This document shows positions 9,760 through 23,000 of a stretch of DNA of 64,000 nucleotides, in pieces; position 1 is the first letter of the stretch; each line of letters opens with the position of its first letter. The DNA is taken from the NCBI GenBank assembly GCA_036768485.1, contig JAVLUZ010000725.1, positions 1 to 64,000 of the forward strand, in the 5' to 3' direction. The notes beneath the pieces were generated by a model that did not search any database, was not told the DNA's origin, and saw nothing but the letters and a program-made list of their open reading frames with translations. The DNA is from Mermis nigrescens (taxonomy: Eukaryota > Nematoda > Enoplea > Mermithida > Mermithidae). The translations under genes were made by a program, and so were the position numbers.

Positions 9760-12700
9760 CTTAAAAAATATAAATAGAATGTCTAAAAAACGACCCTGTT
9801 TGTTCAATAACGGCTGCTCTGCTTGTTCCTTAAAGTCAAATAGTACTGTTTGCTAGATCGATTCAATAGGATTACAATCCTAAAGTCATTTTAACCTATG
9901 GCGTACGCAGGCGGGTTGCCGCCCCCCTTAGCATAAAATTTTTTTGGAAAGGCAAGGAAATGCATCAACATAGGCATCTTTTTATCAGAAAATCTTAAAA
10001 TTTTCGGCCAAGCGCGGCCAAAAAACGTCATTTTTCATAGCTTATTAGTGGAAAATAACATTTGTTTTCGAAAAGTTCGAATTTTGAATTTTATAAGCTT
10101 AACGGATGAGCATGTTTGGAAACGTCAGAAAACTCACTTTATTTGGTGTCCCGGCAAGCATATCCCGAAATATAGGATCACCAATTTCGACCGCCCCACC
10201 CCTTAAAAAACCCTGCGTACGCCCCCGTTTTGACTTGTTTGTTAAACTAATCAGATTCGGCACTTTAACTCACACTTCACTTCTATCATTCACGAGCATA
10301 TCATACTAGAATAGTGAAAGTTGCCCCATAGCTAGCAGGTACTAGGAATCGCAGAATTTACGAAATAATCATTATTAATGTTTCTTTCAATAATTTTTCT
10401 AAATTAAATTCTTCGATCGTTATCATTATTCCCTAATGTTTTCTTACCGGCAACGAACTTTTTCACTTCATCTTCGGACAGCTGCGCATCGGGTTTTTTA
10501 ACTACAAAAGCAAATGGCAATTCACCGGCATATTCATCCAGTATTCCAACAACAGCTGCGTCAGCAATAGATGCATGACACAATAAGCATTGCTCTATTT
10601 CGGCGGGAGCCACCTTAATGAGAAACAATACTTGAATCTAAAGTTTGTTTCGTTTGGAAATACTCCATGGAAACTCATTCTCTGATCTCAGTGTAAAAAG
10701 TTAGCAACAAAGTCAAGCATACGTGTAACGGCTCCTATCATTTTTCAAAAGAATAATTATATTTCAGTAATGCTTTAAACACGTTAGAAGAACAAGTCTG
10801 CAGTACGGTAACATAATCAGCAAAATTTACTTGAAAACCTTTCACTTTGATCATCTCCTTTATTCTATCGACAATGTAGAAATATCCGTCATCATCGTAA
10901 TAACAAATGTCACCTTGAATACGAAGAGAATTTAAAAATCTCAATAGTCGATATGCTTTTAGGGTAAAAAGAAGCTTAAGAACTTTACGAGTGAAAATAT
11001 GCAGGTGCGATAAAAAATTAGTAAAAAGATTAAGATTTCCTATCATAAAAGACGATGTCAGGAACGCGACTATTGTTCTGGGTCAGTGTTTTTTTGTATT
11101 CGGCGATAAAGAGTAATTGTGTGCCCTACATATCATTAAAATAGCGGAAATTGCTCAGAAACCCGTAAATTAGCTAAAATACACCAGGCACGTAGCTGTG
11201 AGGGAACTGGGGGTCCGGATCCCCACAAAATTCAGGAAAAAAACCGAAAAATAGGACTTTTTGCACGTTATTTTGTGTTATTTTTGGCTTAGACCGCCCA
11301 AAATTGGTCTTGGTCCCCACAAAATAGGACGGCCAGCTACGTGCCTGAAATACACTACCAGAGGTCGACAACTCTGTTATTAACACACTAAAATCCAGTG
11401 GCGGATCCAGGATTTTCCTAAGGGGGGCGGTACCCCTATGGAGGGGGCGGAACCCTGACTTGGGCGGAAAATTAGCTATTTTAACCCAAAAATCGCTAAA
11501 AATCGCTCAAAAATCCTTAATTTTGCGCACTATTTTAAGTCAATAAGAGCAGGGGGCGGCCGCCCCCCGCTCCCTAAATCCGCCCCTGCTAAAATCGCTA
11601 CTGTACCATATTATAGTACCCAAAAATTTGTGTGTACAAAATGTACAAAGACTTTTGGAAACCATCTTTGTACATACATGTACAAACGGACCTTGTACAA
11701 AAAACACTGTCCCGAATAGAGGGATTGAGAGACACAGCATGGCCGATCCACCAATTTTCAGGTTGTCGTGAGATTAGTACGATCTGAGAGGTCAATCTAA
11801 GCTGAAAAGCCTAGGTTGAAATAAATCTTATTTATATGCACATTAATTCACGACTTTGACATCATTTCAAGCGGTTTTGCCTAAATGCTCATGATATCTA
11901 ATTTTATCTTTTTCGAATGCACAGCAAAGAAACATGATATTCACCCATAATCAAGTTAAAAAGGGTTAAACTGGTCAGAAACGTTAAAAGTTAAAAAAAC
12001 ACTTGAAAGTTAAAGACTTAAAAAAGTGTGAATTCGAGTTATCGAGCTACTAAGCAGTAAAATTAAGATTTTCCACTAAAAAAGAAGTATTTATAACAAA
12101 TTCTATTACATATTTGATGTCGCAAAACTCTCTAAAATTACTGACTTCACATGAAGAAAAATTATATAAAATTTAGAAAATTAAACTATAATTATTAGAA
12201 TAAGTAATTATTTTGACTAGAAACTGAGGAATTTCCCTGCAATTTTTTCATAATTTTCAGCTAGGTTTTTGAAGTTCCTAATGTGAAAATATTCATATTC
12301 TCAGTGCTTCGCGCTATTAATTAAATCAAATAAGCCATTTGATTTTTTCGAAATAAAACTTCTTTTCCAATCTGCAAAAAGGTGCAAAAACTGGAGCTCA
12401 GAAGGATAAAAAGGCTAAAAAATTCTAGCTCTTCACACCAGATATCATTCCTAAATCGCTTATCTAAAAAATGTGCTAAATTCAGCTTAAAATGGAAGCT
12501 AATGTCAAAAACTTCCGGTGTTTGTTCTCAAGAAGGCTGCGAAATTGAGTTTTGAGTAGTAACAAATGCCAAATTTTTGCTAAATCACTTAATTTTTTTT
12601 GTTCTATTCCTACAAGCTAGAAAAGTGATCCAAAATCGCAAAACACGTTTAAAAACGTCGTTTTATTACGCAAAATCGCTTACGAACGCATAATACACAT

Positions 12701-15700
12701 GTTAAAAATTTTTGGTGATTTTTTCCTGAAATGAAATCCTAAATACGGGGCTGGTCAGAGTAAAAGCACAAGTAATCTTGAAAATGTCAACCCCGAAAAA
12801 TGCTGCCGACTACATAATTTTTCGATTTTACGTAAAACCGTAGAAAAAGTGCTGTGTTGAGCATTTTTACTGACTCTTTGGCTCTACAGCATCAACGCTT
12901 CGTGTCATTTACGCATTTTTGACTACATTCGTCCAATTTATTCGAATTTTTTGAATTTTTTCGAAATATTCTTATTCTTTTATGTTATAGAGAGTCAGAA
13001 ACGTCAAAAAATTATGTTTTTGTTTGACTCATACCTAAATTTTTCGGAACTGACCTCCCAGAATTACCAGGTTGTACTGTATGGTTACAAGTGCTTTGAA
13101 CATATGCTTACCAGTACTAAGCCAACCCTCAGAATCAATCGCTTCCTCAGTAGCCGCCTGGTTATACAAATAGCCCTTCGTAATATGTAATCCGTTAATC
13201 AAAAGTTGACCCCGTTTGTTTGCACCAACCGTTTTGCCACTTTCCACATCAACAACCTAAAATGCGACTTAAACTTTAATTTCCGCAAGTTTATAAGAAA
13301 CAGCTGCACGGTTGGTCTTAAAAACACATCAAAAGTATAGAAAATTAAGAAGGATCTAAAATTAAAAAAAATTTTTCTTCGAAATGTATAAATAAAAGAA
13401 TATGATTTAAAATTAAAATTAAAAAATTAATAAATAGAAAATCAAATCGAGAAAGCAAGCGTTCGCAATGCAAAGGACTTTTTGGAATGGAATGTCATGA
13501 ACCAAGCAGTAGTTTGCGATGGCTAAGCGATTTTTTCTGCCGTCGTTTCATTCAAAATTACTCTAAAATTTCAACCGGAAAATAATATTATTCATTTATT
13601 TTGTTTTATCCAATTTACCGGTATTACTGGAGCACGTCCACACTTTTTTAAAATCATTTTCGTAAAAAAATTAAAATAGCCATATTGGTAAATCGACATC
13701 GCTGATCTCAAACCCGTTGTCTATTTTCAGCCTGCATGCATCGGTATTGCAGTATACCTACAGTACACCTCAACACTTTTTTAAAAAATCATTTTCGTTA
13801 AAAAATAAAATCTCCATATTTGTAAATTTGACATCGCTGATCTCAAATTTCGTTGTCTATTTTTAGCCTGCACGCATCGCTGTATACCTACGCCACGGAA
13901 TANNNNNNNNNNNNNNNNNCTGACATATCATATAGAATAGTGAAAGTTGCCCCACTGCTTCAACGGGTACTAGAATCATAATTTGCAGCTCCAATCATTA
14001 TTAATGTTTCTTTCAATAATTTTCTAAATTAAATTCTTCGATCGTTATCATTTATTCTAATGTTTTCTGCCTGGCAACGAACTTTCACTTCATCTTCGGA
14101 CAGCTGCGCATCGGGTTTTTAACTACAAAAAGCAAATGGCAATTCTTGTATATTATTATTATTCAACAACAACTACATCGCCACTCAAGCCGCGACACAA
14201 CAAGCGACATATGATATTCGGCAGGAGCTTCTGTAAAATATGTAAAATCAAACGTTTATTTCGTTTGAAATCTCCATGGAAACTAATTTCTCTGATCTCA
14301 GTGTAAAAGTTAGCAAAGTCAACATAGATGTACCCAGCTCTATCATTTTTGCAAAGATAATTACATTTCAGTAATGCTTTAAACACGGTGAGAGAGAACA
14401 AGTCACACAGTACGGTAACATAATCAACAAAATTTGCCGAAAACCTTTCACTTTGATCATCTCCTTTATTCTATCGACAATGTAGAAATAATAAAATTAT
14501 CATCATAACAAATGTCATGAATACGAAATTTCAAAATCTCAATAGTCGATATGCTTTTAGGGTAAAAAAGAAGCTTAAGAACTTTGATGAAAAATATGCA
14601 GGTGCGATAAAATTAGTAAAAGATTATTAGATTTCCTATCATAAGTGATGTCAGGAACGCGACTAATGTTCTGGAGTCAGTGTTTTTTTGTGTCTTCGGT
14701 GATAAAGAGTAATTGAGTAGCCTCTCCACCTCATTAAAATAGCGGAAATTGCTCAGAGACCCGTAAATTAGCTTTTCAAAATACACCAGGCACTGTAGCT
14801 GTAGGACTGGGGTCCGGATCCCCACAAAATTCGGAAAAACCGAAAAATCGGACTTTTTGCACGTTGGTTTTGTATTATTTTTGGCTTAGACCGCGCCCAA
14901 AATTGGTCTTGGTCCCCCGCAAGATAGGACGGCCAGCTACGTGCCTGGCAATCCCCTTACCAGAGGTCGGACAACTCTGCATTATTAACACACTAAAATC
15001 CGGTGGCCGGATCCAGATTTTCCTAAAGGGGGGCAGGCCACCTCTATGGAGGGGGGCCGGAACCCTGACTTGGAGCGGAGAAAAATTCGCTTCGTTTTAG
15101 CCCAAAAATCGTTTCGTCAACTCGCTCAAAAATCCTTAATTTTGCGCACTATTTTTAGACCCAATGCGGGGAGAGCGGCCGCCCCCCGCCCCCCCTAACC
15201 GCCACCTGCTAAAATCGCTACTGTACCATATTATAGTACTCCAAAAATTTGTGTGTACAAAATGTACAAAGACTTTTGAAACCATCTTTGTACATACATG
15301 TACAAACGGACCTTGTACAAAAAACTACTGTCCCGAATAGAGGGATTGAGAGACACAGCATGGCCGATCCACCAATTTTCAGGTTGTCGTGAGATTAGTA
15401 CGATCTGAGAGGTCAATCTAAGCTGAAAAAGCCTAGGTTGAAATAAATCTTATTTATATGCACATTAATTCACGACTTTGACATCATTTCAAGCGGTTTT
15501 GCCTAAATGCTCATGATATCTAATTTTATCTTTTCGAATGCGCAGCAAAGAAACATGATATTCACCCATAATCAAGTTAAAAAGGGTTAAACTGGTCAGA
15601 AACGTTAAAAGTTAAAAAACACTTAAAAGTTAAAGACTTAAAAAGTGTGAATTCGAGTTATCGAGCTACTAAGCAGTAAAATTAAGATTTTCCACTAAAA

Positions 15701-18700
15701 ACGAAGTATTGTATAACAAATTCTATTACATATTTGCATGTCGCAAAGCTCTCTAAAATTACTGACTTCACATGAAGAAAAATTAATATAAAATTTAGAA
15801 AATTAAACTATAATTATTAGAATAAGTAATTATTTGACTAGAAACTGAGAATTTCCCCTGCAATTTTTTCATAATTTTCAGCTATGTAGGTTTTTGAAGT
15901 TCCCAATGTGAAAATATTCATATTCTCAGTGCTTCGCGCTATTAATTAAATCAAATAAGCCATTTGATTTTTTCGAAATAAAAACTACATTTCCAATCTG
16001 CAAAAAAGGTGCAAAACTGAGCTCAGAAGGATAAAAAGGCCGAAAAATTCTAGCTCTTCGCACCAGATATCATTCCTAAATCGCTTATCTAAAAAATGTG
16101 CTAAATTCAGCTTAAAATGGAAGCTAATGTCAAAAACTTCCGGTGTTTGTTCTCAAGAAGGCTGCGAAATTGAGTTTTTGGGTAGTAAACAAATGCCAAA
16201 TTTTTGCTAAATCACTTAATTTTTTTTGTTCTATCCCCACAAGCTAGAAAAGTGATCCAAAAATCGCAAAACACGTTTAAAAACGTCGTTTTATTACGCA
16301 AAATCGCTTACGAACGCATAATACACATGTTCAAAATTTTTGGTGATTTTTTCCTGAAATGAAATCCTAAATACGGGGCTGGTCAGAGTAAAAGCACAAG
16401 TAATCTTGAAAATGTCAACCCCGAAAAATGCTGCCGACTACATAATTTTTCGATTTTACGTAAAACCGTAGAAAAAGTGCTGTGTTGAGCATTTTTACTG
16501 ACTCTTTGGCTCTACAGCATCAACGCTTCGTGTCATTTACGCATTTTTTGACTACATTCGTCCAATTTATTCGAATTTTTTGAATTTTTTTCGAAATATT
16601 CTCATTCTTTTCATGTTATAGAGAGTCAGAAACGTCAAAAAATTATGTTTTGTTTGACTCATAGCTAAATTTTCCGGAACTGACCTCCCAGAAATACCAG
16701 GTTGTACTGTATGGTTACAAGTGCTTTGAACATATGCTTACCAGTACTAAGCCAACCCTCAGAATCAATCGCTTCCTCAGTAGCCGCCTGGTTATACAAA
16801 TAGCCCTTCGTAATATGTAATCCGTTCATCAAAAGTTGACCCCGTTTGTTTGCACCAACAGTTTTGCCACTTTCCACATCAACAACCTAAAATGCGACTT
16901 AAGCTTTAATTTCCGCAAGTTTATAAGAAGCACCTGCACGGTTGGTCTTAAAAACGACATCAAAAGTATAGAAAATTAAGAAGGATCTAAAATTAAAAAA
17001 AATTTTTCTTCGAAATGAATAAATAAAAGAATATGATTTAAAATTAAAATTAAAAAATTAATAAATAGAAAATCAAATCGAGAAAGCAAGCGTTCGCAAT
17101 GCAAAGGACTTTGGTATGGAATGTCATGAACCAAGCAGTAGTTTGCGATGGCTAAGCGATTTTTCTGCCGTCGTTTCATTCAAAATTACCTAAAATTTCA
17201 ACCGGAAAATAATATTATTCATTTATTTTGTTTTATCCAATTTACCGGTATTACTGGAGTACGTTCGCACTTTTTAAAAAATCATTTTCGTTAAAAAATT
17301 AAAATAGCAATATTGGTAAATCGACATCGCTGATCTCAAACCCGTTGTCTATTTTCAGCCTGCATGCATCGGTATTGCAGTATACCTACAGTACACCTCA
17401 ACACTTTTTTAAAAATCATTTTCGTTAAAAAATAAAATCTCCATATTTGTAAATTGACATCGCTGATCTCAAATTCGTTGTCTATTTTTAGCCTGCATGC
17501 ATCGTTGTATACCTACGTTACGGAATACCTACAGTACATCTCAGATTTTTAATTTTCAGATCTCAGATAAATTACTCCAGAAAATTTATTAACATCATGG
17601 CACAAGATATTAATATGCATGAATTTTGCCATATCACAATAACTGTAGAATCAGCCACCGAATTAGCACGAGAAAACGGCTCGCTGCTTGCTTTTCGTAT
17701 TAATATATTGTGCCATGATCTTAATAAATCTTCTGAAGTAAGTTACATATCTGAGATCTGAAAATAAAAAGTCGGAGGTGTACTGTAGGTATACTGTAAC
17801 GTATGTATACAACGATGCATGCGGGCTAAAAATAGACAACGGATTTGAGATCAGCGATATCGATTTACAAATACGGCGATTTTATTTTTTGAAGAAATTG
17901 ATCTTTAAAAGAGTGTGGACGTACTCCAGTAACACCCAATTTACCACCATACAAATGCCTACTAATCGTACATACATATTAGACTATGCCGTATATATGT
18001 CTTTAAACACGTCGATTAGCACCGTAATAACTAGGTATGCACCTCTTCACGCAATAGAATTTGAATAAAGCGATAAATTCATGTTCAATGTATGTACAAA
18101 TCTTATAGATCTTGACCAAAAAGCTCTAAAAGTATGATGAAAATTGTAAAACCAATTTTTACCATTTCTAATCAAGAATCAAAATATCTGATGAGAAAAC
18201 TCTTTATTGACAGAAAATCAAAGCTTGAAGTTGAAAAGTTCGGAATTTAAGTTTGCAACTAGTGAAGGTGCGCCTGAGTTAAAGGCAAATGATGCTCACA
18301 AGCATACGTGTAAGAGGAGGAATCCCCATCCTAAATCGGACGTCCTTCCCATTCCCTCAAAGTCAGAAAATTTTTGACTTCCCCCGACTTTTAAAAAAAA
18401 TTGGTCGTTATTACGCGTTTTTTTGCCGTTTTTGGCCAAAAATTGGAGGTCATTAACCCCCTCCCCCTAAAAAGCGGCCGGGACCCGCATATTTCGAGGC
18501 ATTACACGTATGATCACAAGCACACATGGGCGAAATAGATTTTAGGATTTAAGCACCCCCCCCCGAGAATCCGACGGACTAGACGTCCCCCAGAATTGAA
18601 TTTCGGGCATTTTCGCTAGCTTTACACCACCCAGACCCCCAGAATTTGGCTGCTGTCCACGTATGCTCACAAGGCAGGCTGGACAACAAACGACAAAAAA

Positions 18701-19955
18701 GACGGAGCGCAAGGATGCCAAGGAAACAGCAGAAAAGATCTTTTAGTCAAGAAGTTTATCTTACAACGTTAAAGTGGGAAAAGTCAAGGATTGAAAAAAT
18801 TTTATGATGTTTTTTATTAAACATGATGAACGGCTTCGAGAAAGGAAATAAGACCAACCTTGCATCGGGAGTTTGGAAGAGGCACGCCGCATGAGCCAAA
18901 TTTTGAACGGCTCAGTTCGCAGATAGGGATAATTAATCCGATAGTACTCAATTCTGTCATACCGTATCCTGAAATAATTTTCTCTGCAGCAATTGGACGA
19001 AAATCAAAGGTCCGATGCAGCCATAATTTATATATAATGCTCGAATGAAAGTAAAAAATGTATATAGTGTCGGAATTTCAACGATATTAGATTGGAAAAA
19101 GAATAGAAATAATTTCATCAAGCAAATTGGAACTCGACAGGCATCACAGTATTTTCTGATAGTACGACATGAATTTACACTTGAATGCCGACAGGCTTAA
19201 TAACATTGATACGACTAAAAAGAGACGCATTAAACTAATAAAATTAGCTAGAGTTGAACATGAAAGAAAAACAGAAAGGGCGAATCTAGTATTCCAGAAG
19301 AGAAAAGTGTTTTCTTTGTACAAGGCCCGTTTGTAGATGTACAAAGATGGTCCTCAAAAGTCTTTTTACATTTTTTACACACAAATTTTTGGGTACTATA
19401 ATATGGTACAGTAGCGATTTTAGTGTGGTAAAAACAGAGTTGTTCGACTTTCGATAGTGTATTTTAGCTAATTTCTGGGTCTCCAAGGGCAAAAATCATT
19501 GAGAATCGTCTTAGAACGGCGCGAAGCGTCGAAAAATTTGACATTTTTCCTTTTAAAATGCGATTTCAGCTAAAATGAAGATATATAGAACAAACAATTA
19601 TTCATTTCAGCGCGAAGCGCCGGAAATTTTCGCGAATTTCAGACCTTTTATGCAATTTTTGTCTTCCCAAAAATCTTTGTGCACATACAAAAACGGTCCC
19701 GAAAAGTCTTGGTACATCGGGAAAAATCTCTGCCGAATACAAAAAAAAACACTGGAAGAGAGCTATAAATAAGAAAGAAGTCAATAATTTAAGAACGCCG
19801 AAAACAATTTGCTATGAAGACAACATGGGAAATCAGATCAGATGAGAACAAAAGTCAAATGAATAGATACATAAGTAGACTATTCTGTAATTTTCAACTC
19901 TCACTGTGGGAGCCAAAAAGCGAGTTTTTTATAATAAAAAATTTTATAATAAAAC

Positions 19956-20000
<45 letters not shown>

Positions 20001-23000
20001 GTAATTAGATTACTGAAGTATAATATTTATAACAATATTGTTATTATTTCAAACAATGATAAATGATAATAATTATAATAATAGTAATACGTACATAATT
20101 AAATTACTAAAGCATAATATTGATAATATTATTATTATTATTTCAAATAACTATAAATGATAATAATACGTATACATAATTGTTAAAGCAATAATTACGT
20201 TTATTTTTATTATTTTTATCATGAATATCATTAAGTATTGTTATGTATTGATTTTGATTTTATCATTGCATTTACCGTTCACAATATAAGGCAAGCTCAA
20301 GCGTTTGCACAATGCTTCTGCAACTGACGGGGCGATCGGAGCAGCCCGGTTAACGACAAATTTGATGCTTGATAGATCGGCCTGTTCTGCCAGCTTCGAT
20401 TTAGTCAAAAATACGTGAATGGGCGGAGGAGCAATTAGAATATTAGGCTTAAATAAAGAAATTAGCATAAAAACTTCTTATAAAGAAAGTAGGTATAAAG
20501 AATCAGACAAAAACTTAAGCAGAGTACTTATAGTCTATTTTAGATGTAAGTACATATATAGAGTTTTTATATTTATCCTACCACTAGTTGTGCTAATATA
20601 TATAGTCTCGTAAACCTTCAACACTATTCACCACAATCCAGTAATGTGATGAAACTGGCAGCACATATTACTATCGATCTCATCACACGTTTTAGAGTAA
20701 GCTATTGTTCACTGAACACGAAACTTAGTCAAAGGAAGTACTTGACCGAAGCGACTAAGTCAAATAACATTCACACATGCACACTGGAGGGGTATCCTCC
20801 AACTTGGACTCTTGGATGGCATACATAGGTGGGCAGCACCAAAATTCTGGGGGAGGGGGGGGTAAAAAAAAATTCTGGAGGGGGTGAAAAAATTTTTAAA
20901 GATAAAAAATGATCTTAAAAGTGGTCGTATGGCGAAAAAACACCATTTTTCGACCTTTCTCATTGATCACTATCCAATGGCATCAAAAAATTGCTAAAAA
21001 AAGCAAAAAAATTTTTCTGGGGGGTATTTTGATTTCTGGGGGAGGGTATTTCAACTTCTGGGGGGTGCATACCCCCAAACCCCCACGCCCATGTGTGATG
21101 GCATAGCCTCATCGGATCATATTACATCAATGCCTATGGCTCTGATCATGAAAAAGCGTCAAATGACGTCTAGAAAATGTGATTTCAAGTACATATACTC
21201 ATTTTTCGAGCAGTAGACTGTTCAATTAACTCATTCACTCATTTTACTTCCATGTGTTTGATGTTGCTGGTCATTCCTTCGACCTAATTCTCATTTATTT
21301 TAATGCAAATTTAGCCGCAAATATTTATGAAGACTAAAATACAACGAATTAAGTATCAAAATTTGACATTAAATAACAAAATTAATGACTTATTTACTCC
21401 CCTTCCCCAAAGAAAACTCGGTTTACCCCTCCCAGAAATTTTGACCGTATGCATGTATGATAAGAGTCATACAAGTACAATGGGATTCGAGGAATCCTAA
21501 CCTGAAGTCGACTCCCACACCATTCCCCAAAGCTGAGTTCTAACCACTTCCGATCTTTTATCAAAAACTTGCTCTTTTATGTGTCTTTGATTACGTTTGT
21601 GGCCAAAACCTTTCATTCTCCTACATACCTCACCAAAAATAGCTAACACATGATCTTAGGGAAGGGTCCTCTCAGAAAATTTTTCACCCATCTTCCATTT
21701 ATTATTTTCCAAGTTTTCGAAAAATTCTGCTGTTTTAAGCGTTTTTGGCAATCTATATTTGCTCTAAAGTGTCAAATTTTCGGCGTTTCGCACCATATAC
21801 TCACTTTTTGACAACATTTTGTTTAACTTGCTTGAATTTTTTAAAAATTCATTTCTCGAAATCAAATTTTACCGTTTTTTACGCTCTATGGTCACAAATG
21901 CCGAGAAAATGATGTTTTTGACGCGTATTTGCCATTTTTGATCCCAAAAAAGACACATTAAAACTTCACCCCATCCCTAGAAATCCCATGCTGTGCACGT
22001 CTGCTGAAAACTATGCCCAAATTTTGAGGCATCATTTGTAAACAAACAGTTGCACGTGAAAAATAAACTAAAGAAAAAGATAGTCATTTTTTTAACTTAC
22101 CTTGTACGTCTCAATCACATGAATGAAGGTTTTTGTATCATATTTTGGCAATATAATCGAACAACCACCTTCCTTGAGGACCCAAACTAGGCCGTTGAGT
22201 AGACCGGCCAGATGAAAATATGGAAAAACGCTGAAAACGAGGTCAGTTGGCCCAGGAGAAAACATACGCATTCCTGGTTTGCTCGGTAGATTCGGCTTGA
22301 CTTAAGAAATTATCGCGACGGATTAACATTAAGAAATCGTATGTTTATTTTTTATCGAAATTTGGAAAAAAGCGCATTATTTATGTGCGTTAGAGTTTAA
22401 TGACCAATAAAAAGAGTAGAAATAGGCGCGTAGTTGGGGCAATGGGTACATATCTTATTTACGTACATAAGTATAATGAACGCTCATTTCTTTAAGAGCT
22501 CGATATGTAAGTTAGAAACAATATTAAGAACTATAAAAAATTTTCAATATTTCCGAGTAATAAATATTGAGTATTATTATTAAATTTAATACTGCATAAG
22601 CGTTGAGAAAACACAATATGCAGTATCGAAGCTAAACTTGACTACGAATCAAGAGAAATAAATCTGCTTATTAAAGAAAAATGAACTATTTTACATTAAT
22701 TTTCTGATTAATCAATGAAGAGAAGTCGCAAGCGTCGAAGCAACAAAAATTCGAAATTTGTAGAAGAAAAATGATATACACTGAATTTGCAAAACCTTGT
22801 GCATGCGTAGAAAAAAACTAGTCGCAGCGCACAAGGGACAGCTCCCCATCACTTTCAAGCCAAAAAATTTTTGCTTCCCCGATTTTGGAAAAAACTGAAT
22901 TTATTGGCCGTCTTTGACCAAACATTTGAGGTCATTTATCCCCCACCTCTAAAAATGGCAGGAGACCCCCACCAGAAATTTCGAGCCGTCACATGTATGG

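Larger units (their letters stand above)
11084..11709. mobile_element. CAGTG-type hAT-like MITE (F1) carrying two nested MITEs
   Basis: Ends CAGTGTTTTTTTGTA and ACAAAAAACACTG, homologous to 27391-27822. Interrupted by 11185-11347 and 11396-11588, each with its own perfect target duplication. Lies in intron 9 of the synthetase. Confidence 0.85.
10292..13902. repeat. Tandem 3.6-kb segment, copy A
   Basis: Starts near gagcatatcatactagaat and matches 13920-17527 end to end, including introns, nested MITEs and exons 9-11. The copy ends at the N run, inside the left arm of a foldback element. Confidence 0.93.
13920..17527. repeat. Tandem 3.6-kb segment, copy B
   Basis: Second copy. The first 1.3 kb is noisy against copy A; from about 15.3 kb onward the two are nearly identical. 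On its right it runs on into sequence joined to exon 8. Confidence 0.93.

Noticed and set aside
13035..16886. A second, tandem acyl-CoA synthetase gene
   Set aside because: Only exons 9-11 are repeated, together with identical introns and MITEs; there is no second set of exons 1-8 or 12.
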